Shown here: positions 39,901-51,900 of the stretch, in pieces
Position numbering within the stretch: the first letter of the stretch is position 1
How the letters are laid out: every line of letters begins with the position of its first letter
Source: Sinotaia quadrata
Taxonomy: Eukaryota > Mollusca > Gastropoda > Architaenioglossa > Viviparidae
NCBI GenBank assembly: GCA_028829895.1
Contig: CM054177.1
Span: 29,215,564-29,279,563, forward strand
Direction: 5' to 3'
DNA: 64,000 nucleotides
The notes under the pieces: model-generated
What the model was told of the DNA's origin: nothing
Seen by the model: only the letters and a program-made list of their open reading frames with translations
Databases searched by the model: none
Position numbers and translations under genes: made by a program

Positions 39901-42900
39901 TAACACTCTTAATGTTCATCTTGCTTTGTGAGTACGGACAGAAAGAGTTCTAAAAGGGATAACTACTAAGATTGTAAGAAATTAATACACATGTATACAA
40001 CTGTCCATTAATGTTTTCTCATTTGCTTTCAAATGAAGGATCTTGAGATTATGCACGCATTACATATACACACATTATTAGTTTCTGTGTGTAATTACTT
40101 GTTAAGTATCGGTATATATATATATACAGTTTACATAGCCATCTCTAGATAATTAAATAATGTTCTTAACTCTGACAAATACTGATATATTTCAGAATGA
40201 AACTAATGGTGGAAAAGTAGATATAATGTAATACAATTTTTACCACTTTATCATACTTGTTACGTTTCCAGTATTTATTTAAAGACCCTGCTTAGAATAA
40301 TTAAAAGACTTTAAATATAATTAATTCTTCCTCTCATATTCTACGCAGACTGGTTGCTCAATTTATTATCTGACTAATTAAAAGTGCGTCTTGTAGTTCA
40401 GACGACAAATTTACAGACTAATAAACTGCGAACTTTTAGCTAGATTTGAAAACAGTTAAGTCCCTCTAAATTAATATGCACTCGTCATCAATCTTTCTGC
40501 TCATCCGCCCCCATTCAAATCTAAGAATTAATCTAATTGGTCTATTGTGCATAGAAATCAACTACTAAGAGGTATTAACAAAGAAAATAAGATTTAATAA
40601 AGTTTAACAAATTAACAATAAATCGAATGCAACGCGAATAGTCTTCACTCTGTCTTTACGCGCCTATGCCTGATTTTTGTCAATCTAAATTGCCAGAAAA
40701 GTGTTCCTTTGAGATCTGTACACTTGATCTTGCACTTAGCTCTATTCTTGTATCCTTGGTCTCAACACTCAGTCATGCTGATTCGTTCCCTCAGTCCCCC
40801 TTTAACGACACACGTGGTGCATAAGGAATGATGTCCCTTTGTTAGTGGCTAGGAACTGGAATTTTTGCAGCATGGCCCTCAGAGTGGATTTCGACACGCT
40901 TACACCAATAAGCTAATGCAGGTGAGGCATGGGTGAACATGAACCATGAGCCGACCTGTGGATGCAACGTGTTTGGATATAATTCTCAACCTAACAGGTC
41001 CTACCTAGGCATGGCTCAATTAAATGCGCTGAACAAAGAGTTTCGACCTCGCGTCGCTTACAATTAGATTTAGAAAAAATATAATCGTCTCACATGTGTT
41101 CCATTTAACAGTCATGACGTATGAAGCAATAAAATAGATACAACGTTAAATTAATGTTCATACAAGGGGTAATTCAAGCCGACAGAGCGCTTCACAATTT
41201 ACAATTTAAATTACACGCAATAATTGAATTACATGAAGAATTCATATCGAGCGCAGCATTCTGGCTCTTAGTGAATTAAAACAATATAAATTAAAGTACA
41301 GAAATGGAAAAATGGTTACAATAAATTTATATTCCGTAACATATAGGTTTTCAGCTATTTCTCTGAACCATGCTCAAGTGTATATGGAAATCATATAATA
41401 CATAGCACAAATACATACTTAAACAATACATAGGCAAATACTATTAAATAAAATGATACCTTTGAGAGAAGTCGAAGGGTACCTTGATTCTCTATGGCGC
41501 CGGCTGCCTCTCACGACCTGAGTAAGCTGATGGAATTAGCTAAAATGTGCTCGAAGTGAGGGAGCGGAAGCGTGTGGGTACATATATAGAAAGGTATATT
41601 GCGTATCACGTGACTGTTCGCAAAGCATGTGGTTGGTTCGAGAACTGGACAATGGTCCTAAAGTTACATAACATCTTGACCTGTTCTAGAAGCACCTAGA
41701 AAAGGGAAGCTTTGAACAAAGGGCCAAGGGTTTCAAATATTCGAATTTGAAGTAAACAAGGCAAGTGGGTCACGAAGTCGGACAATTTTATCAGACTGTG
41801 ACACCCCCTTGCTTTTGAGGCGTTTATCTTGCCAAAGATAAAATGCCTCCTACAAATTATGTATGATAAAATGTAGAAGTCCACAATGAAGAAAAATTTA
41901 CACAAAAAAAATTTCGACATTCCTAGAAATAAAGTGTGCAACTATATTTCATATTTACAGGAAGGAATCCGTAGGGTTCAGTTAATTGATTAAACAACAT
42001 TCTATCAGTACCGGCACTTGATGGCATCAAGCACGACTCATGTAATCTGCGCCAACATTCAAAGACCCTTTGATGTAATGAATATTTGCGTCATACTGTG
42101 TCAGAAACAAAGACCAACGCATTAAACGGCTGTTCGTAAATTGCGCCTGTCCGAGAAAGGCCAACGGCTGGTGATCGCACTCAATGACAAAGGTTTTTCC
42201 GTACAAATAGTTTTCGAACTTTTTTATGGCCCAAACTATTGCAAGACATTCCTTTTCACTGGTGGAATATTTCTGTTCAGTGGTTGTGAGTTTACGGCTT
42301 GCATATGCAACTGGGTGTTTGGTGTCATTGTGTTCTTGTAATAACACTGCTCCTAATCCTGTGTTGCTAGCATCAGTCCTTAACAAGAATGGTTTTGTCA
42401 GATCTGGCAGTTTAACAACTAAATCTGAAGTCAGTCTAGATTTCAGTGTGTCAAAAGCGTTTTGGCATGCATCAGTCCACACTACTTTTGTAGGCATATT
42501 CTTACGTGTCAAGTCAGTCAGAGGACATGCAATGGCACTAAAATCTGGTACGAATTTTCTGTAGTAGTTAGCAAGACCAAGAAAACTTCTAACTTGTGTT
42601 TTTGTTAGCGGTTGTGAAGTGTCCTTAAGTTGTGCTATCTTAGCTTCACTTGGCGACATAGTTCCATGACTCAACTTGTGTCCCAAGAAGTCTAAGGAGA
42701 ATTGTGCTATTTCACACTTCGTAGGGCGGGCAGTGAGGTTGGCTTGCTTTAATCTGGCTAGCACATCTCGTAAGAGTGTTAAGTGCTCCTCCCATGTCTG
42801 GGTGCCTAGAATTAAATCATCCATGAAGTTCTCAACTCCACGTCCGTACAGTGGTTCTAACAATGACCGCATCATTTTAGAAAAAATGCTTGGAGCGTTT

Positions 42901-45900
42901 GAAACTCCGAAAGGCATAACTTTCCATGTGTAGTTTCCTACTGGTGTAGTGAAAGCTAGTATGTGTCGATCAGTGTCCTTGACCTTGATTTGCCAAAAAC
43001 CGCGTGACAAATCTATTTTGGTATAGTAATGAGCGTTAGCTAGCTTAGTGAAGATGAGATCCGGATCAGGAAGAGGTTCGGCGCAAAACTCTGTCACTTG
43101 ATTGAGTTTGCGGTAGTCTACGCAAAAACGGAACGAGTTATCACGTTTTTTAATCAACACGATGGGTGATCCGTAGGCACTGTCAGTCTTCTCTATGACC
43201 CCTAGATCTAGCATAGTCTTAATCTCACGTCTAACGTCATCTATCTTAGCGTGTGGCAACGGATACGGCTTCAAACGTATCGGTTTGTTGTCAGTCAGCT
43301 TCAGTGAAAATTCTATTAAGTCTGTCAACCCTGGTTTGTCTGTCAGAGTAGATGAGAACTCATTAAGCAATTCATTCACTTCTTTTTTCTGTCTTTCTGT
43401 CAAGGCTTCATTTACCCTAACGTCTTTGACAGTTTCGTCCGTCTGTAGAGGACAGTTTGGTAAAGTACCAGTGACGCAATCAGTATCCCCCTCGTCTTCT
43501 GTAACTATCGTCGCTACGACAAAATCAGCTTGAGTGGTTTGATCCTCACGGCTTATGTACTTTTTGAGTAGGTTAACATGAAAGATTTTCTCTCTCTTTC
43601 CTGTCTGCACCTTATAGTTCAGTCCCCCTAGCTTGGCGGTAACTACAAAGGGCCCCTTCCATTTCATCTGAAGTTTGTTATGTGCTTCAGGAAGCAACAG
43701 TAACACTTTGTCATTAACTTCAAATTCTCTAGGTTTGGTGTGCTTATTGTAATATTCTGCCTGTCTAGACTGAGCTATCGTCAAGTTTTCCCGTGCTATC
43801 TTGCCTATAGTTTCAAGACGGTTTCTTAAGTCAGTGACGTATGTATAAGTTGTCTTAACTTCGTCATCTGTCTTTTCATCAGTCCAAAGTGCCTTCAAAA
43901 TCATCATCGGTCCGCGTACAGTACGTCCGTAAAGTAGCTCAAATGGTGAAAACCCGGTGGAAGATTGTGGCACCTCCCTATATGCAAATAGTAGGGCAGG
44001 GATGTATCTGTCCCAGTCTTTCGGTTTATCTGTGGCGAGCTTTTTAAGTGCTGTTTTTAATGTCCCATTGTATTTTTCAATCAGACCATTTGCCTGGGGG
44101 TGGTATGGTGTGCAAGTAAGATGTTTGATGGAAAGTAAACGATTTACTTCCTTCATTACGTTGCCTATGAATTGACTCCCCTGATCCGTCAAAATTTCAG
44201 TAGGAATTCCAACACGACTCCAAAGACCGAAAAGGGCTTCGGCGACAGTTTCAGTATCAATATTTTTCAATGGTACTGCGTCGGCGAATCTTGTTGCGTA
44301 ATCAATAGTGGTCAGCACGTATCGATTACCTCTCGTTGATGTGGGTATTATAGGCCCAATCAAATCCAATGCTACGCGCTTGTAGGGTTCACTGATCAGT
44401 TCAGGCTCTCCTAACGGTGCGGGTCTGATTGAATTTTTAGACTGTGTTCTCTGGCATGTGTCGCAACTTAACACGAATCTACGGATATCGGCAGTGATGT
44501 CCGGCCAATAAAACTCACTTGTAATACGACTAGTTGTTTTTTGTACACCCATGTGTGCACCAAAAAGACTCTCATGACCTAATCGTAATACGTCATTTCG
44601 TTTGGTTTGTGGAACGACTAATTGTTTCCGAAATTCGTCTCCCACTTTCGAATAGCGGTACAATAAACCCTTTTTCAGAATAATGCACGCTTTCTTATTC
44701 GAATCGTCAGTGTTGACGTCACTAACAAGTACAGCTTGCTTGCGTAACTTGTATAGTGTTTCGTCCTCAGCTTGTAATATTTTAATCTCGCTAACTGTTG
44801 CTTTATCTACGGCTGGTGCGGCAGACATCGGTGCAGTTACAGATTTGTCTTTACTACTCGCTGCTCTGGTTACAGCGTTAACCAGTGGTGGTTCAGTCGA
44901 AGTTTGTTTTTTGCACGGCAAAACATACTTGCAACCAAGGATCACGTCATGCGGTGAGTTTTCCATAACTGCCGCTTTGACTGTTCCTTCTACAAAGTCT
45001 GAAACAATCGAGACTTCAGCTACTGGTAAAATGTCTTGTTCGCCGTTTGCAAAGGTGACAGAGATTGTCTCCCCTGTGTAGTCGGTACGGTTAACTAATG
45101 ATGCATTTACAATAGCGTCTAGCTCACACCCTGTATCAAGCAAAGCGATTGTATCGTGACCGTTTGCCTGTACTGGTGTTCGATTCGACTTTTCTGTTTT
45201 AGGTGTATGACTTTCTACTGCGTAAACTTTAGCTGTTTTCTTTTCAGGACATGTTCGTGAAAAATGGCCACTATCACCACAAGTGTAACATGCAAGATTC
45301 TTTTTATCTTTCTGTTTGTCGGACTTGTTTTTAGTGTCGGGTTTAGATGTTTTATCATCACGCTCATTAGGTGCCTTCCCGTCATTTTTCTTATCCTTTC
45401 GAGTCTGCGGTTCGTTCGGTCGAGACTTGTTGTTCGCGTGTGCGTTCGAGAATTGAGAATGTGCGTCATCAAAGCGATCGGCGGCGTTGCCTATCTCCTC
45501 TAGCGTAGATTTTTCCCTTATTGCTAAGTGAATCAGTAGATCTGATTTGTATGACCCGAGAATGTGGTCTTTTACCATTTCATCCCTAAGACCTGCGTAC
45601 GTCTGTGGAGTTTCAGCTAGATCTATCCATCTTTGGAACAAGTCAGTTACACGTCGTATGTACTGTGCGTGCGTCTCTGAACTGGCTTTAGTGGCCTGTT
45701 TAAACTTACGTCGGTATGTATCTGCTGTGAGTTTGTAACGTTTCAATAATGCTGCCTTGACTGTGTCGTAATTATCTGACTCAGAATCGCTAAGCTTATT
45801 GAACTCGTTTTTCGCACTGCCCTGCAATAACCCCGATAAATTTATCGCCCAATGTTCCGCTGGAATGTTCGTTGCTCTGGCTAACTTTTCAAACGTTTTT

Positions 45901-48900
45901 AAATACGCGTCTATTTGATCTTTGTTCTCATCAAATGGGACCATATTTATCTTTGGAATGATATTTTCAATTCTACTGTGATTATTTCCATCGCTAGAAT
46001 GCGAATCACCACTGCTTCTGCGATCACGGTTTGGATTGGTAACGTCTAGTTTCTTTACTTCCCATTCTAACCGTTTTATTTCCGCGTCTGCCGCGATGCG
46101 TTTGGCTTCTGTGTCCGCTGCGATGCGTTTAGCCTCGGTTTCAGCTAGTCTTTCAGCCTCTAACTTCTTAGCTTCGCGGGCAGCTAACCGTTCTTCCCTT
46201 TCTATCTCTTGTCTCTCCTTTTCCGCTTTCTCTAGCTCAGTTTTAATGTAGCTAGTCAGTTCGTCACCCTGATATCCTATCATGATACCGGTTTCTTTCA
46301 GGTCTTCGAGAACCTGTTTGCGATCCATTTTACTGTCTTAGCGCGCTGGCTACAATAACAATGTATCTCATGAATTGTGTGTTTTAACCGTCGGCGATAA
46401 CTCCGCTTATCCCGAAAATAACTTTTAGGCTACAACCTTACAAAAATTATTTAATTTACTCAGAACACCTTCCGAAATAAATTGCGCGTTAACTCTTACA
46501 CGTTTCACCTGCTTGTCACAGTGTCCGCTGTTCCAAGACTTTCGTAATGTCACGGCTCCTACCATACAACATTACACATTATATCTAGCACCCTAAATAT
46601 AATAGTCCGAAGTCTGTTACTACCGATAACTCTCCTAGCTGGCGGTATAACCTTCGACTCCTCACAATGAAGTACTCAGTAACACAATACTAAATAAATC
46701 ATTCAATAGCTAACATGACATATTTAACTACGCTTAAATATATCAACATTAACTAACATGCACGCTACTCTGCAAAAGAATACATGCACATGTCACAACA
46801 AAAGCAAAGAAAATCAGTGATACAAAAATCAAAAGAACAATTGGCAATTCTGTTCGTTCGTTCGTTTCTAGGTTATGATGCGCCCTATGTATAAAAATGT
46901 TACAATTTACAATTTAATACATATCAATCCCGGACGAGCCCCCACTTGTTACGTTTCCAGTATTTATTTAAAGACCCTGCTTAGAATAATTAAAAGACTT
47001 TAAATATAATTAATTCTTCCTCTCATATTCTACGCAGACTGGTTGCTCAATTTATTATCTGACTAATTAAAAGTGCGTCTTGTAGTTCAGACGACAAATT
47101 TACAGACTAATAAACTGCGAACTTTTAGCTAGATTTGAAAACAGTTAAGTCCCTCTAAATTAATATGCACTCGTCATCAATCTTTCTGCTCATCCGCCCC
47201 CATTCAAATCTAAGAATTAATCTAATTGGTCTATTGTGCATAGAAATCAACTACTAAGAGGTATTAACAAAGAAAATAAGATTTAATAAAGTTTAACAAA
47301 TTAACAATAAATCGAATGCAACGCGAATAGTCTTCACTCTGTCTTTACGCGCCTATGCCTGATTTTTGTCAATCTAAATTGCCAGAAAAGTGTTCCTTTG
47401 AGATCTGTACACTTGATCTTGCACTTAGCTCTATTCTTGTATCCTTGGTCTCAACACTCAGTCATGCTGATTCGTTCCCTCAGTCCCCCTTTAACGACAC
47501 ACGTGGTGCATAAGGAATGATGTCCCTTTGTTAGTGGCTAGGAACTGGAATTTTTGCAGCATGGCCCTCAGAGTGGATTTCGACACGCTTACACCAATAA
47601 GCTAATGCAGGTGAGGCATGGGTGAACATGAACCATGAGCCGACCTGTGGATGCAACGTGTTTGGATATAATTCTCAACCTAACAGGTCCTACCTAGGCA
47701 TGGCTCAATTAAATGCGCTGAACAAAGAGTTTCGACCTCGCGTCGCTTACAATTAGATTTAGAAAAAATATAATCGTCTCACATGTGTTCCATTTAACAG
47801 TCATGACGTATGAAGCAATAAAATAGATACAACGTTAAATTAATGTTCATACAAGGGGTAATTCAAGCCGACAGAGCGCTTCACAATTTACAATTTAAAT
47901 TACACGCAATAATTGAATTACATGAAGAATTCATATCGAGCGCAGCATTCTGGCTCTTAGTGAATTAAAACAATATAAATTAAAGTACAGAAATGGAAAA
48001 ATGGTTACAATAAATTTATATTCCGTAACATATAGGTTTTCAGCTATTTCTCTGAACCATGCTCAAGTGTATATGGAAATCATATAATACATAGCACAAA
48101 TACATACTTAAACAATACATAGGCAAATACTATTAAATAAAATGATACCTTTGAGAGAAGTCGAAGGGTACCTTGATTCTCTATGGCGCCGGCTGCCTCT
48201 CACGACCTGAGTAAGCTGATGGAATTAGCTAAAATGTGCTCGAAGTGAGGGAGCGGAAGCGTGTGGGTACATATATAGAAAGGTATATTGCGTATCACGT
48301 GACTGTTCGCAAAGCATGTGGTTGGTTCGAGAACTGGACAATGGTCCTAAAGTTACATAACATCTTGACCTGTTCTAGAAGCACCTAGAAAAGGGAAGCT
48401 TTGAACAAAGGGCCAAGGGTTTCAAATATTCGAATTTGAAGTAAACAAGGCAAGTGGGTCACGAAGTCGGACAATTTTATCAGACTGTGACAATACTATA
48501 CAGCTAATTTCATTAAGGCATACATTTTATTTAATGGCACCACTGAACAATATGTAAGTACCATTAATTAATAATTAATGTGCATGTCCCATGTGATTAG
48601 TATGTAACAATGTGTAATTACCTGACTCTAAACATGTATCTCCCATATGAGTACTGTGTAACAATATGTAATTGACAGCCACTGTAAGAATGTCTCCCAA
48701 TTGATTACTATTTAACAATATGTAATTAAGTGACAACTATTTTAAGATTTTATCCCCCATGTGACTACTAAGTAATAGTATATAATTAAGTGGCAATTAT
48801 TTTAAGAATGTAATCTCCCATGTGAGTACAATGAACAATAATTGTCACCTACACTCTCTCCCATGTGACTACAATTTAACAATGTGTAATTAAGTGAAAC

Positions 48901-51900
48901 CTGAATATGTATATACCTTCAGAGTACAATGTAACAATATGTAATTAAGTGTAATTAAGTGATACATAATCATGTATCTCCCATGTGAATACAATGTAAC
49001 AATGTGTGTTAAGTTGACCCCTAGACATGTTTCCCATGTGAGTGCTGTGTAACCATTATGTAATTAAGTGACACCTAAACATGTATTTTCCATGTGAATA
49101 CTATGTGTGATAGTGATAATACATTAAAATTATGATTTCTCTTGTTTGTTATAAATTATGTCTCTATATAATTTGTTTCAAACTCTTTAGTTAATTTCAT
49201 CACTTGTGCTGAACTATTGTCCAGCAAGGTAATCCATCAGAGCTGGGTTTAAACCATTTGGATAGAATGTTATTGTAGTAGTTATTATTCTAAATAGTGA
49301 TGAGAAGATACTGATGTAATGTGTCACTCTATATCATTAATCTGTACTAGAGTCTACATATAAACCCTATCTCTAGGACGGTTGACCCTTACCCCATGGC
49401 TAAAGAGTGGCCTAATTATTGTTTTAACTTGGTTCAAAAGGACCATTCAGAACATGGCTTGACAGTGCGTGGCCATTTAAACCTCTATTAAATAGATCAG
49501 CACCACAGACCATAGAGGCAAGATGCTGACTCACAGCCTCATAATATAATTCAAATTTAGTCATATAGCAGTCTTAAGCTTCATGTGCCATAGATTAGTG
49601 ATTAAGTGCAAGATCTGACATTGTTAAAAATTAAAAAGAATGTCCTCTATATACTTATTTCTGTTTGGATCCATGTAAGCGCTATGTAATTAAATTATCT
49701 CTATATATGTATCAGTGTTTGTATCCATATGAACACTATGTGCTACTTACAAGACACCTATTATGTGTATCTTTATTTATACCCTTGTAAGCAATGAGTA
49801 ATTACAAGACACCTATATGTGTATCTTTGTTTATACCCATGTAAGCAATGAGTAATTACAAGACACCAATATGTATATTTCTGTTTATACCCAGGTAAGC
49901 AATGAGTATTTACAAGACACCTATATATATATTTCTGTTTATATCCATGTAAGCAATGAGTAATTACAAGACACCTATATGTATCTTTGTTTATACCCAG
50001 GTAAGCAATGAGTAATTACAAGACACCTATATGTATGTGCTTTGTCTTGTACCTTGTGAGTACTAACACCTACATGTGCACTGTGTGAAAACTTGAAAAC
50101 TATATAATTTCTATATACACATTACGTGTATCCTGATGAGCCCATGTACATAAGAAATAATAATTCCTGTAAATGTATAAATGTATTATGGATAGGTATG
50201 TATCCATGTACACACTATCAACTTTTATGTGTATCCATGTGAGTATAAGTAGGTACATCTGTATGTGTATACCAAATTGAGTAAAATGTAGAAACATGTT
50301 CAATACTATACTGTAAGATCCATGTAAACAATGTCTTTTAATGTGCAATATGCAAAGACTAATTCTTTGCAATTTTAACATTACATTTTTGTTTACAACT
50401 TAGACTTTTGTAAAAATTACTTTCATTTTAATTTCTGAGACCAATTTGTTTATTATCAATATTAATGTCAACAACGTTCCAAACAAATTTCTTGCAACTA
50501 TAGTGGCTGCAGTTCAAAAACAATAGCACAGCAATGAACAAAGTGAAATAAAAAAGTGAATGAATAATTAATTATCAGATTTTGTGCTTTTTGTTGTGTG
50601 GTTGTATTTATTGCTGCCTTCACTTTACAAAACTATCGCCTGAGGAACTGTACTGCCTTTTATGTTGTCTAGACCATAATAGTCAGTTATTTGTTATATT
50701 TAATAAAGCTGTAATATACAGTAAGCTCAATATCAACATTATTACTTGTTATTAATGTTAGTAAATGTGATATTCCATCAGACCATGAGTTAGTGATTAC
50801 AAACTTGTGACAGGGTGAAGTGATACACATGTTCAAAGTAGTGCTAAGCATTCCTATCTAAGTATTAGAAATGCCCTGATTAATCATGACAAAGTATAGC
50901 ATACCTTTGTAATAATTCTTCATCTACACTCTCTAGTAAACTCCTGCAGGAAAAGAAAACAATTTAGTCAGCACCAAATTGCTAGGACTAGTAATTCACT
51001 GACATCCCACATTCAGCAGTCTGTACAGCTACTCCAAGTCATTATGTGTGGTCATTGGAAATATATCTGATAGATCAGTGAATAAGTCACTACATTCAAC
51101 TATATGGCAGGTAAAGAAGAAATCTGATCAATCAAAAAAAAGTAATTATGAAAATTAAAAACATTTCCACAAAATTTATCTGACAAAGTGTCAGATTCCA
51201 AGAAACAAACATCTGCAGCATGTTAAATGAGTGTTTAACAACAAAACTGAAACAAAGAGCATGAAATAATACAATAAATAATGTGCAAACTACTTAAACA
51301 TCTAACTTAGTTTAGTGTTCAGATATCCATTCACCCTCAGCATTCAGATATTCATTCACACTCAGTGTTCAGATATCCATTCACACTCAGAAAAACACCT
51401 AAGCAAAAATTGTATAAAGCAACAAATTTACAAGAAACCCCAAAGTTTGAAAGAGAAATCAACTGAATACAATTTAAGCAGGCATATTAAAGTGATAATA
51501 CAAATGAAACTGCAAACTAAATCAAAAGTGAATGAACAGACTTCGTTGCAGTCAATTTGGTTACATGGGGTAAGCAACAGATAATCTGATGATACTTATG
51601 ATACAAAACCAAATAACACAACTGAATACAGAACTCCAGATATATAATTGAACTATCACTAAAAGTTGTCTATTAGGTAGAAGACATAATTTTCAACAGA
51701 AGAAAAAATTTAGAAATAAAAAGGTTAAACAAATAAAAAAAGTATATATATAAAAAAAAAATTATAAAACAAATGGTCTGATTAGATGCAGATTTAGGTT
51801 AAGAATGATGCTTAATAACAAGTTTGTAAAAGCCTGCTAAATACCCTTTTAATGAATTATTTTTATTGTTAACAATGAAATTAATTAAAATACTTCTGCA

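Larger units (their letters stand above)
40258..48492 (-). mobile_element. Complete Gmr1-type Ty3/gypsy LTR retrotransposon
   Basis: An 8235-bp element read on the minus strand, bounded by TG...CA LTRs and a 5-bp target duplication ATACT (40253-40257 and 48493-48497). Order in the sense direction: 5' LTR (46947-48492), primer binding site, 598-nt leader, single gag-pol frame (42027-46328), polypurine tract, 3' LTR (40258-41803). No stop or frameshift interrupts the frame. It lies in the 15-kb intron between MAP4K exons 4 and 5, in the same orientation as the gene. Everything needed in cis for retrotransposition appears present, so it is plausibly autonomous and young. The family is placed by pol domain order and gypsy-type motifs. 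Confidence 0.97.

Noticed and set aside
44683..45081. Plus-strand open frames inside the retrotransposon
   Set aside because: Antisense shadows of the 1433-codon gag-pol frame.
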